From Sipunculus nudus (lineage: Eukaryota > Annelida > Sipuncula > Golfingiida > Sipunculidae), in the NCBI GenBank assembly GCA_026874595.1, contig CM049310.1:79603056-79667055 (forward strand): a stretch of DNA of 64,000 bases. The letters are read 5' to 3'. The notes under the pieces are model-generated. The model was not told the DNA's origin, did not search any database, and saw only the letters and a program-made list of their open reading frames with translations. Positions 39,850 to 51,118 of this stretch are shown here, in pieces. Position 1 is the first letter of the stretch. Each line of letters starts with the position of its first letter. The translations under genes were made by a program, and so were the position numbers.

Positions 39850-40040
39850 TATTGGACTTTGGTCATGATATATTGTCATTGCATGGGCAGAATGAGTACG
39901 GTTTCAGGAGTGGATGCAGGCATTTAAATATAGCATGTATTTGTACACTCTTTTGGATTAATACTCCACGTTGACAATATGTAAACTATTGGCAAGGTAA
40001 GTTGCAATTATATGTAAACATTATACTATATGAAAGTTGA
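39850..40040. repeat. Second diverged fragment of the 10.8-kb unit
   Basis: Resembles unit positions about 530-735 in the same orientation. Shared pieces are TTGGACTTTGGTC, GCAGAATGA, TGCAGGC, and ATTATATG/TTATATG followed by AACATTATAC. Identity is roughly 65-70% by eye with gaps. It lies just upstream (minus strand) of exon 1 of the receptor pseudogene. Confidence 0.55.
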
Positions 40041-41347
40041 TAAATCTTGTGAAAAGGAAAAGAGAAACATAAATGATGACTTTCATTCATATTCCCTTTC
40101 AACAAACCCCACATTTCATCAGTGAATCCGTCCGAATGATATAGCTAGAGCGCCAGTGGCTGATCTTATAATGTCACTGTGTTTTTGAATCAACAGATCA
40201 ATGTGACTCAAACTCATGGCCGCTTCAAGGTCCGAGAACGTACTTCAGGGCTCAATTAATTCAGATACAAGTAAATGGTCAAATCTAGACAAGTATATTG
40301 ACTCGGCCCCCCCCCCCCACCCCGACCGTAAGAGCTGTTGCATTTCAATTTTACATGAGACACGCCTACATTATATTACTTTACAGAAAGCATGCGAAAT
40401 CAACATCCTGAGACATAAATATTCCTGCAGGTGTAGACGGCCATGTGTGTAGGACAGATCCACAGAATAATTTGAATATCAAATTTCTTAAAAAACAGGA
40501 AATGGCGGGCAATATGTTAAATGTTAAAATATGAAATGGTTCCTGACAAATTTTGTTAAAAGGATATGATACAAAAATATGAATTATTAAAATGACGTCC
40601 TTATCGACAAACACTTTCAAATTCTAAAGAAATGGCATAATTTAATGGTGGCATTTTCAGTTACAAATTTTAAAAATATAATGAATCCGAAGCTAAGTAG
40701 CATTGATGATTGATGATTACAAATCATGTTTTATTTATATTTCGCCTGTCATGTGACTTTGCGATGGTTCAGGTTATATCATACGAAGATAAGCATGCTA
40801 TCAAAGCAAACAATACCATTACCTATAATGGCATTTAAATATCCTAGAAAATTTAAAAAAGACACAGACGGTACTATTTATCCATAAAAAAGTAGCGTTG
40901 ATATGTCTCTGTACAAACGTTTGTTTCTTCTCAGCAATCAGCACCAGACATATTATATTGGTAATTGATAGCTTTCTGCAAACATTAATTCATACAATAC
41001 ACAGAATGAAAAGGATCAAATATAAATTTCCAGCAAAGAACGAAAAACAGCCAAACTGATATGTCCTCGGCATCAACAGACTAAACTGTTAGACAAAATT
41101 TAATCAAATTTAAATATTAATGGAAATACAAACAAAGAAATAAGCGCTCGACGTGCTATGGACAAAGCTGTTACATTGATATAAAAAAAATTAAAATTTG
41201 ATGTAGATACCTTTGGTAAATTTTAGATGAAAATGTTATTTTATGGTCGGTCATATATTGTTTTCTTTTAATTTATTAATTCAATTGAGCTTTCAGTTTT
41301 TGAAAACTTTGTGATCTGGCATAAACAACAATAATAATAAATAAATG

Positions 41348-41378
<31 letters not shown>

Positions 41379-41640
41379 TAATAATAAAAATGATAATAAT
41401 AATATTTTTTTATAATTCCATAATGTTTCTCTGTATCTCTGTTGTCCCAAATCATTACGATCGAGTACCAGCCGGAACATTACAAAATAAATGGCGGGCA
41501 GATATTTCCATGAACAATTTATAAGATATTCAGAGTAAAATCTATAAATATGACCATAACTGTATAATCAGAAATACTAACACGATTATATATATATATA
41601 TACCAAAGGTTTCCACATGATAAAGGTTTATCATATAAAT
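40041..41640. other. Unassigned AT-rich stretch
   Basis: No gene recognised. It contains a poly-C tract near 40,307-40,318 and an (AAT)n microsatellite at 41,332-41,405. Open frames are 80 codons or less and have no family resemblance. Confidence 0.4.
41332..41405. repeat. (AAT)n microsatellite
   Basis: Interrupted run of AAT/ATA triplets, about 70 bp. It may be the tail of an old LINE, but I see no LINE sequence beside it. Confidence 0.85.
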
Positions 41641-41646
41641 AATACT

Positions 41647-41711
41647 TCAGCGGACTTTTGGTCTCGGTGTCGATGCATAAACAACTTCAATATCCGAACT
41701 CGGAGGTGGTT
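41647..41711 (-). CDS. Candidate terminal exon of a second receptor (tyrosine tail)
   Basis: On the minus strand an acceptor-like CAACAG is followed by 65 nt in phase 1 ending in TGA. It encodes 20 residues, with PPPSSDIEVVYASTPRP as its core. The phase, the proline and serine-rich character and the single tyrosine in an acidic and hydrophobic setting resemble the tail exons of the intact receptor at 49.7 kb. It could be an alternative last exon to 41,818-41,855. No full gene model could be assembled, and a chance open frame this short remains possible. Confidence 0.35.
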
Positions 41712-41817
41712 CTGTTGATCCAATTAAAAGAAAGGTGCAGGACTTTCTAACATCTAATGAGACTGGTTCATTTGTCTTTGCCTGTATTATAAACAAAATA
41801 CATAACCTGTACTATTC

Positions 41818-41855
41818 CTAAATATGAGCCTCGGTCGGGGCAGGATCATGATATG
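41818..41855 (-). CDS. Candidate alternative terminal exon (YxDP tail)
   Basis: A minus-strand pyrimidine-rich acceptor (CCCTTCCGCTTTTTATAAG) is followed in phase 1 by 11 codons, YHDPAPTEAHI, and a TAG stop. The intact receptor ends in a phase-1 exon starting YADPQEL, so a tyrosine followed by xDP recurs at the same place. It is short, so support rests on acceptor, phase and motif together. Confidence 0.35.
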
Positions 41856-42149
41856 CTTATAAAAAGCGGAAGGGGTAAATGTATTTCCATTTAACACCAC
41901 AAATGCAATGGCATGTAAATTCTTGCTTTTGCAGTTATAGCAATAGCGACACTTATTCGTGTCTCATGTCTGAACTGTCCATTAGTGTATGAGAATTTTC
42001 CAGTCCTTTATTGTAGCAAAATACAGATGATGTTTATCTGCAAATTGCACCTTACACATACAAGTGTTCGTCTATGAAAGACGGAGAAAAATTGTTTATA
42101 TATTTCTACAGCTCGGCATTTACAAGTATAAAGTATGTCTCAAGTATAG

Positions 42150-42350
42150 GTACTTTCATGAATATACGTTGCTTTAAAAATAACTGGTACAGGGATTGTG
42201 ATTTTTGCGCAGACCAAACCAGTAACAATCAGCAGGAAAAACCTTACTGAGATCACAGCCGATGATACAGACAGAAGCTCATGGTAGGCGGTGGTCACAA
42301 TTAAATGGTGATTCTCCTTTGGACTATTCGTCACATTCTTGAATATAGAC
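42150..42350 (-). CDS. Candidate membrane-spanning segment of the second receptor
   Basis: A minus-strand open frame contains a hydrophobic run around VRFFLLIVTGLVCA, preceded by polar, stalk-like sequence (NSPKENHH). It sits in the position expected for a transmembrane exon upstream of the candidate tail exons. No phase-1 acceptor fits cleanly, and a strong donor (TCA then GTAAGG) lies before the hydrophobic run. The exon limits are therefore uncertain and it may be decayed. Confidence 0.25.
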
Positions 42351-42494
42351 TCAGCAAGGTATCATCAGTTGTCGTATTAACTAACATTTTTACTTTGTTT
42401 CATATCGCAGTTTTTTTTTCGTTAAGTAAGATACCTGCAAACATGAATATTTTGAAAAGTTTCCTAAAATCCGTATAAAAACAAATTAGAAAGC

Positions 42495-42692
42495 GAACCT
42501 TACTTGCAGAAGAATTCACTATCAATACTATGGTTCCAGGTTTAGCGTTGAACCTGCTGCAAAATGAATCTTGCAAAGATAATAAAAGAAAGGTCAAATG
42601 ACATCGCCATTGGTGACAGTCGATTAGATTCTTTAAGAACCCACAGATGGCGCCAGAATGTACATATGTAACGCTGTAAAAAGAAAGTTTAT
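42495..42692 (-). pseudogene. Exon-like segment, possibly degenerate Ig exon
   Basis: A minus-strand acceptor TTTCTTTTTACAG and a donor GCAA then GTAAGG enclose about 200 nt. One frame is open throughout. In another frame the string TNGDVI, a stop, then PF resembles the B strand of V-type domains but with stops. Two frames compete, so I cannot decide whether this is a real exon or a decayed V exon. Confidence 0.25.
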
Positions 42693-42699
42693 TTTTTAT

Positions 42700-42890
42700 C
42701 ACCAAATGGCCGAAATATCTGTCTGAAACATATACTGCCGGTCTATTAGCTAAACGTGATAAACTGGGATCTAGAAAAATGGCGGCGGCTAGTGAACTTC
42801 ACCTGATGTCGATTAACGTTTAGCCTCTTAGCTCGTCAAAATGACTTGACCAAGTTCCGACCATACGTGAGCAACTATTCCCACGTTTTG
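42700..42890. repeat. Duplicated segment (pair with 48,045-48,215)
   Basis: Shares ATGTCGATTAACGTTTAGCC, CTTAGC, GTCAAAATGA and CCAAGTTCCGACCA with 48,160-48,225 in the same orientation. The pair lies within the receptor cluster and may reflect segmental duplication or an unrecognised dispersed repeat. Confidence 0.7.
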
Positions 42891-42899
42891 CTAATTTTA

Positions 42900-45690
42900 G
42901 CACGAGTTTTTTGCACCCGGCTGTAGGCCAGGCCACTTTACAATAGGAGTAGCCTAGTAATGGGTCAGTCAATACACAGATAAGAGGGGTGGTAGGTAGG
43001 CCTGATGTCTGACACTCTCCCCCTTCCCCTTATATGAAAAAAAACCGCACTTTTTTGTTATAAAAAGACAGACGCACATTACAGCCTTCAAGTAAAAAAA
43101 AAGAAAGAAAAACAAGGGATAGTATTTCCAGGAAAACGTGTAGCTCGCAAATTAGCTTTGGATCTGACAAGATCTGGCAGTATTTTTATATTTGACTGTT
43201 ATAGTTAATATGTTCCCCATCCCTCAATTTGCTATGGGAGCATGTTTATTTAAATAAACACATCAGATAATCATAAAGTGATAACAACATACAATGTAAA
43301 TTCATGCACCAGTAAAACATTTTAATATAATGTCCAAATAGATGCATTGTGTCAGCATCGCGATTAATATGACAGTATTACTCATAAATCACTGTGCTTG
43401 TGACCCTGAGCCTGTAGACTTTAAAATGTCTTTTTCTTATAACTCGGCTCTATTAATGTTACTTTTATATATTTTTTAAATATTTATGTAAGAGCACAGC
43501 TGCTGGGCATCATCAATTATATCCCTTATATTGTAGGTGTGTTTATTAAACTAGTGTGGGCAAGAAGCAGAACATATCCTGCTCCTGCAACAAAGATAAA
43601 TTAAGGAGCAGTATCTATTCCACATAAATTGTATCACAATATATATCAATAATGAACATTTCTGTTTGTAAATTCATTAAAAGATTATCGGAATTACAAC
43701 CCCCCTCTACACCTTACAGGCCTGAACAGCTTGACAGCTTATTTGGCTATTTTAACATTTATTATGTACAGGTCGGATAAAGAACATAGTCCGCTCATCA
43801 TAATACCTTACTAGGGTGTTTATGTACCTTAGTTATGTAAATGTGCATAAGTTACAATTAATCCCTTTGTATTATGAAATGCTTCCATAAATAATTCTTA
43901 CATGGTGTTATGCAAGTCATATTCTACTTACGGGCAGAAAGTAAACACCTTTAAACCCTAAGCTGTTTATCAGTAGGACCTATCTGACAGACCAAGATAA
44001 TCAACTGGTCAATTTATGAATAAAAATTCATATTATTGTTTTCTTTTACTATGCGGTATAGAATTAACCAACTAATATTTTGAATATAACTTAATTAATT
44101 AATGTCGTTTGGTTGATTGTTAATATTTTACTTGATTTTTGAAACGAATTAAGTTATTTGAAACATGAGTAGCAAGGATAATAATGAGCTGTGGATAGCA
44201 TTTGTTGCTCCTTTTGTATTGAAGCCTACCAATATAATTATAAAACTCTTTATGTTTCCTGTTTCCTAAATCCCTCCTTGAATATAACTGATATTTCCAA
44301 ATAAGCAAAATCGATTGATCTGAAATTATCTCATGTATCCTGCCTGTTTGAGACCTCAAAATTGTACAAAGACAAAATTGCTGCGACCGTTGGGTGATTA
44401 TGTAATAGGGGCATGTCATATACCAAATGTTTGGTAGTTATTAACGAAGGTGACTATGGTGGCCGTTGAAGGTCTCTGTTTGTATCTTTGACACTGGAGG
44501 CTAGTGATGATTTATCAGGGATGGATATTATAAGTGACTTCTTCTATATAGGTCTCAATACCCTGTGTTACAAAATCTGATATCACCATATGAATGTGAA
44601 CTTTTGTGTTACAAATCTGATACCACAAAGACCGAAGGACACATGTCTGAACCTGTGACCATAGTGCAATATTATTATGTTATTTCCACGTGAGCGGGGC
44701 ATGGGTTTTTGTACTAGAGTCTTCGGGTTACTGCAACCTTCAAGTCGCTTGTTTTTTTTTAATTTTGTGAATGAAGGGTTAAATGTAAAATGTTACTTGA
44801 ATGTTTGTACAAACATACTTTATATAAGTTTATCTAAGAGACGTATATCCATAGTAAGATAATTTAAGGTGGATCTGATGGCCAGTTTAATGTTTATATT
44901 AATTAAGATAAACCCAATATGATGTTTTATTTGTTTAATAGGTGAACAACCAAGCGTGAATTTTGCACTTTTTTTTTGTTTTGTATATTAGAAATACACA
45001 ATCATTTAATTGAGATTAACACTAAGGTTACTGACATTACAATGGCCTTACTAGGCCTATTTGGAGAGTTTTCCTAGACATAAAAAGACACACAAAATAA
45101 AAAAAAAATGTGTGAATACAGGCCACTGCACAATATCATTTAGTAATTAAGATACATGTACTGCAAAACATTTATCCAAGAACTCACGTTGCTTTCATGG
45201 GAAAAAAATTAAACCGGGCTTACACATACACCTAGTAAAAAAGTCTTATTTAACAATTTGAACTAAGTTGAAAATGTTATTGGTACATTACATGTTATGA
45301 TTTTTTAAATATTTAATATATTCCAAGACTTTTTGCTACCGGATTGATTACCGCTGCGATAGTTTCATTAATAATATAGCAGTTTGGAGTGTAGTGCTTG
45401 CTTTTTATCTGCTGATCAAATTAATTAAAAACATGCAAAATTAAAGGTTATTTGTTCTAACATCAAATACCTTTTGTTAACTAATGTATTGTTACTTTTT
45501 ATGATCATTGTTAAAATAATATGTAAAGCCTTAATCCTTTATACCGTTATTTATTGTAAGATCTTGTTCAGCCACCATAATAAACCCTCTAAACGAACCT
45601 TATAAATCTAATAATTATAAACAAAAAAATAACACTATTATTTTTAGGCTATTTTATATGCTATCACTAACATTTAAATATTTGAATAAT
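42900..45690. other. Unassigned AT-rich stretch
   Basis: No gene recognised on either strand. Open frames of 99 codons or less (for example 44,120-44,419 minus) lack recognisable motifs. A short local repetition of TGTTACAAATCTGATA-like text occurs at 44,567-44,628. Confidence 0.4.
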
Positions 45691-45696
45691 TGCCAT

Positions 45697-45880
45697 ATTG
45701 ATTATTGTTACATTTAATAAATATAAAAGAAATTCGGTCAACCTTTGTTCTCAATATTCTCGGAAACCTCGGTGCGTATGACACTGTGCCATACCTAATT
45801 TTTAAGGTCATCGTTCCGCTGTGACATCGCCGAAATGAGAATCAATAATTTTTTATTTACACATCCTTTTGAGTTGTTAA
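45697..45880. repeat. Duplicated segment (pair with 47,515-47,701)
   Basis: About 185 bp almost identical to 47,515-47,701. The match includes GATTATTGTTACATTTAATAA, ATTCGGTCAACCTTTGTTCT, GACACTGTGCCATA and GCTGTGACATCGCCGA. Divergence looks around 8-10%. It lies immediately downstream (minus strand) of the degenerate Ig-like exon. Confidence 0.85.
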
Positions 45881-45905
45881 ATTTTGCGTTTTTTTTTCTC
45901 ACCTG

Positions 45906-46190
45906 TATGGAGACTACCCCCCTCGGCAAACACCGGATTGTTTTTGTGGTCACCTCCAGTGCAGGAGTAAGGACTATATTGTGAATGTGATTAACCTTTC
46001 TTACAGTGACGGATTTAAGCATGTCTGACAATTGACAAAGGCTCTGACCCACGTACGTGGTCAGTCAATGTGACAAAATCACTGTCGCTTTATAAAATGA
46101 AGGGGTTCAATCCAGGAGGATTAACGTCAAATTCCAATACAATGTCTCCATTAACGGAAAAGAGGATATGTTGGAAAGGGTTCGCGGTTT
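45906..46190 (-). pseudogene. Degenerate Ig-like exon
   Basis: Minus-strand reading shows VNGDIVLEFDVNPPGL, resembling the B-strand region of a V-type domain but with phenylalanine where the first cysteine would be. Further along come SVTVRKVN (E-strand-like) and, in another frame, YSCTGGDHKNN (F-strand cysteine). A good donor CATACAG then GTGAGA follows. A stop and a frameshift lie between these blocks. I infer a decayed second type of Ig exon. The evidence is by-eye motif matching only. Confidence 0.35.
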
Positions 46191-47456
46191 TCCCAGACCT
46201 CAAATTGGCCGGATATGATTTCAAACAGGTTGCAGTTGTCCGCTTCTGCTGCTAATGAGGTATGCTTATTTCCGTTCCTTTCTTCTGAACAGTTTCCTTG
46301 CTTTAAAACGTACATTTTATGCATCTTTCATGTCTTCCTGATATCAACCTGTCCTTTATCGTCTATCAATAGTAACCAGTCAAAGATCATCGGAAACCTT
46401 AGCGCCCCCACGTCCCAGTCCGATTCGCAAACGTTAACATCACTGAAATGGTCTTCAAGGTCAACATACCGGTGTATGTTTTTTTCTTGCCACGAGAAAA
46501 GTGCCAGTAAAGAGATATTAAAAAAAAGTGTATATATCTTAAAGAGAGAGTAACACCCTGAAATGATATCTTTTTTTTAATTTTTTATTAAAAATGACCC
46601 AACATTCCTCCTCTCAATAAATACATCTCCCCAACCCCGGTATAAACCCCGGGTTTATCAGCTGGTAAATTTATAAAACAAAACTTTGCAAAGTTTGTCA
46701 TGTCTTTATGTACAACTTTAATCTAATAGGTGTGCACTTTTTTTGCAATATGTTGTATCTATATGTGTCGTACTTTTATCAAAATATCCCCTTAATTTAA
46801 TTGAATTTTGCCCTGCTGAATGTAGGAATTATCGAAGCCTTACAATAGATATATCAACGCTTACTTTATATAAATAACCATAAAGTCTTCAAATTAGAAT
46901 AAACTTAGCACACTACTGTATCTCTTTACATTCACTTTCTGCTCATTGCTGCCTTACGCTGTACTATAAATGAATAAACTGAAAGTAACATATTCATGTC
47001 TTCAGGTTTCTACATTTCATGTTCATAAAAGTACTGGATGGCCATATGTGTGTAAATAAGTACAATATATTAGTATGCTTTTCACAATACAGGCCTACCT
47101 CCAAGCCGATCATTTAGCATAACCCTTATGCCATTTTTTTTAACCACAAGCACTAGCAGATTACTTGCACCATGGCATAGTTATTCACACTTTGACCTGA
47201 CCAATTAAAAAAAGGAAACTCGAAGATACTGCCAGTCCTCAAAGGAGTGCAAAAGAAAAAGGTTAAACAGTCGCGGTGGCTACTGAATATTTCGACTGAT
47301 GTCGACGAACGTTTGATCCTTTCGCGCGCTAAGATCAAAGTGACTATCTTTAGCTTCGCTTTGGATCATTTTATATATTTCCAGCCTCCCGACGTCATTT
47401 CTCATGTCACCTACGGAAATTTATTATTTCAAGCTGCCAACTATCATGCAATGGAT

Positions 47457-47763
47457 GGCATTTCATTATTTCCAGCCTTCCATGCAGGGCCATAACTGAT
47501 AAATACTATATTGTCAAATTGATTATTGTTACATTTAATAATTATAAAAGGAATTCGGTCAACCTTTGTTCTAAATATTCTCGGAGACCTCGTTGCGTAT
47601 GACACTGTGCCATAACTAATTTTTAAGGTTATTGTTCCCGCTGTGACATCGCCGATATGAGAATAAATATTTTATTTATTTACACATCCCTTTGAGTTGT
47701 TTTGTGGCAATTCAATATTTCCAGCCTTCTATGCAAGGCCATAACTGATAAATACTATATTGT
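47457..47763. repeat. Mosaic direct repeats around the duplicated 185-bp segment
   Basis: A roughly 57-bp block with ATTTCCAGCCTTC and GGCCATAACTGATAAATACT occurs at 47,457-47,513 and again at 47,705-47,763. It flanks the copy (47,515-47,701) of 45,697-45,880. The period is about 247 bp. Confidence 0.8.
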
Positions 47764-48044
47764 TCTCTATGACACTTTACACAAAATCGAAATTCACACA
47801 CTTTATTATTTCCAAGAATCTGTAACTTTTGGATTTGGCGGTCTTTGCTCCTTTTAATTATATCTACCTAACGGCGTTGTTCATGTGTGGCAGTTAATTT
47901 ATAATCTCGCAGAAAAATATTGCCAAAAATGCAGGTTCGATTCATTACCTGCAAATTAGTATATCTTCAGACAGGCACGCTTGCAATGTACAATTGGTCC
48001 CACAGATAATATTAAAACAACGCTGAACTAAAACCAACAAAAGG

Positions 48045-48225
48045 CCGAAAGATCTGTTTAAGCATACACTACCAGTCTATCAGTTAAAAGTGGGAACTAG
48101 TTAACTAGTTAACTAGTTAACAGGGAACTAGAACAATCACGGCGGCTACTGAACTTTATCTTATGTCGATTAACGTTTAGCCCCTTAGCATGTCAAAATG
48201 ATTTAACCAAGTTCCGACCACACGT
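48045..48225. repeat. Duplicated segment (pair with 42,700-42,890)
   Basis: Copy of the 42.7-kb segment. It contains an insertion of an 8-bp tandem repeat (CTAGTTAA, three copies, 48,097-48,120) not present in the other copy. Confidence 0.7.
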
Positions 48226-49351
48226 GGCATGATGTCTTACACATTGACACGGCCAGGCTCGAATGCTATGGACGTGCACCTAAACCTGCTCGAGCCCAAG
48301 CGATGTATGATACCTAACTGATGCTCATGCTAATCATACCTCACCTGAAAGCCCAGGCCGACGAACTCTGTTTACTCAAGTGCAAAACTGATCTTGTTGA
48401 TAAACAACAAATGCTCTTCGATAAACGGCTCATTCAATTTCTATGATATAGGGAGGCCTTGCGCTGAGGGGCTAAGGACAACATCGGGAGAGAACTAATA
48501 GTTACCAAGTTACCGCAGGCCCTGGTGAATCATAAAAACAAAAATGCATGTAAAATATTAATAAGCTTTAAATATATATGTAAAAAATATTTAAGTTCTC
48601 CGTGTACAATTTTGGAAATGGATTTCCGTAAAGAAAACAATGTTTACTACATTTATTTGTTTGAATTATTCACATTGAACTTTCTTTAATTAAACACATT
48701 GAACTTGAACTGACTTGATGTCAGTAATAAGGTAACATAGAAATACTAGGGTTTCAAACCATCCTTTTTTTATTAGTATTCTTGTTGGACACACTTATGT
48801 TTGCAATGCCGATTAACATTTGGTCAGCTTATACTTCATCATATATTTTTTACATAATAATTCATTCATCATTAATAATCTTATTTAAATCATTTTTATT
48901 CACAAAAATAAGCGCTAGATTTTCCCCTCAACGAAATGGTATATATATAGCGCTCATTTATGACCGCAAGAGTGGATCATCCTATTACTCACTGATCATG
49001 TGCGGGCGCTTAGGGAATTCTACTTAATGTTAGCTTACACCTAGTTTTTGTGTTACAGACTTTTGTTTAGTATCCAAACAGTACAGATACCACCGACAAA
49101 ATTCACTCTTCTCTAGATGCATATTTACATACGAAATATGAAGTCTAGCAGTGTTTAGCAAACTGCCAGACATAATAATAAATTATCCTGTCGTGTCCTA
49201 ACTCTCGGGTATTTACACTAAATACAAACACAATATATGTAGCAATTATGAAAATAATACTGTACTAGTGACAAAATAAATTCTGGGAAAAGCATGGGAA
49301 ACAAAAATGTAGCATCATCGACGGTTAGAAAAACATATACACCCGATGACA

Positions 49352-49398
<47 letters not shown>

Positions 49399-49700
49399 GT
49401 ATGTACAAATGTATACGTATGTATAAACGTATGTATATAAATGCTCTAATGATTATAACTAAGAACAAACACTCTCTCTCTATATATATATCAATACATA
49501 TATGCAAAGTATAGTATAAAACAACAAATATACCAGCTTGCTAAAATATTGAGATTTAAATTTATAGAAAATACATTCGAATTTGGAGCTTGATCCAGGA
49601 ATTCCCACTTCAGATACAGCATGCGGAATACCGTCATTGAAGTTAATTTATAGCTTAAATCCAGGAATGAGAACTTACAAGGAAGGTCCAGGTAACGTCA
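48226..49700. other. Unassigned stretch
   Basis: The first 300 bp (48,230-48,540) are less AT-rich, and on the plus strand broken frames give text such as REALR and ELIVTKLPQALVN. This may be a worn coding relic of a mobile element, but no family is assigned. The remainder is AT-rich with (TA)n microsatellites, including 49,358-49,395. No gene recognised. Confidence 0.35.
49358..49395. repeat. (TA)n microsatellite
   Basis: Alternating TA run of about 38 bp, about 320 bp beyond the stop codon of the intact receptor gene on its 3' side. Confidence 0.95.
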
Positions 49701-49716
49701 CTTATTTCTGTAAAAT

Positions 49717-50273
49717 CTAGCTGCAAGACTCAGAACTGATGGTAGAAAGTTCCTGTGGGTCCGCATAATCTGTAAAGAATAAAAATACCTACATGGAATT
49801 ATATTCATGCAAGTTACGTTTTGAATTGTTCTAACAACTTACAACAGATATAATGACTTTCATAGATAACAGTAGATATTATGAAAACTTGCCATATTGA
49901 CTTAAGTGAACATATGGTTCACTTATGATGGTAAACTTTTCAAACTAATATTTATTTTTCTGTACAGAAAAGAAAATAAATGAAGAATATCATGTGACGA
50001 ATAATTTTTGATCCAAAGACAATTATTAAATCAAATTACCATCAGAGTTTGGACGTCTTGTTTCACCTATACTTTGGGAAGCTGTACTCGGCAGAGCTGG
50101 CAGAGGAATCTCTTGAACTGGATGAGATAAAAGCAGTTCTGCACTCAATAAACGTGTAATTATATGTGATATAATAATAGTTAATAAATATATAAAAATG
50201 ATAAATGTAGTAGAAGGCAAACCATTGATAATAATGATACAGTATTTGATGCATATATATCTATATATTTAGA

Positions 50274-50313
<40 letters not shown>

Positions 50314-51072
50314 TAATCCGAAATAGGAGATGATGAAAAAATTTATCAGTCGAACTTACTTCTGACTTCGTCTCCGGCAAGATAGATGACTCTGTAGGAA
50401 GAACGATTATTCTGAACTGCGGAAAATTTAAAACAGATCACATGAATTAAGATAAACATAGGATTATAAAGCTGAAAGATACTTGTTACATAATAAATTT
50501 AAAATGTGAAGATTCAATTGTTTTTCAATAGATAAAAACTTTTCAGTAGAAGTGGTTACTGGCAATTCAATAATAGTATAAATATATATTTAATAAAGAA
50601 TTGAAGATTGTCAGGCTTAGAAATTAGTTGCCAGGCATAGAAACCTAGAGTATTCTGCTTCATTTTAAATTTGAAATTTTTTTGAAACACATTTACATAA
50701 AAACCGTCTAACATACATATAAAACCATAAAATCATAGACCTTCAGCGGCTCTTGTGAGATTGTAGCGAATGTAACAGATGATACAGGTCAGTGTCAGAA
50801 TCAGTATTACTGCAGTGTGAACCACAAACGCAGCCAAAGTACGACTTCCGCCCAACCAGCCATATCCATCTGCTTCGTCTGAAGATTAAAGTATCGAGAT
50901 TTGTGGATGTCTGTTTAATGGACATGTATTATATTTTTTTTACGACAATGTAGGACTAACCAGGAGTGACAGAGAATTATATTGCATCGTGTCACCCGCT
51001 GAGCACGGTGATATTGATATTGCGTGTGTATTGTTTATCATTCAAAACCCCTCCTCTCTCTCTCTCTCTCCC

Positions 51073-51118
<46 letters not shown>

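Noticed and set aside
41332-41405. (AAT)n run as the tail of a CR1-type LINE like the one at 55,650-55,703
   Set aside because: No GCGCTTTATAAATG-like 3' end or reverse transcriptase sequence lies next to it on either side.
50743-50925. 60-codon frame starting MSIKQTSTNLD
   Set aside because: It is the wrong frame of the transmembrane exon. The phase-1 frame from the CTTCAG acceptor gives a clear membrane span.
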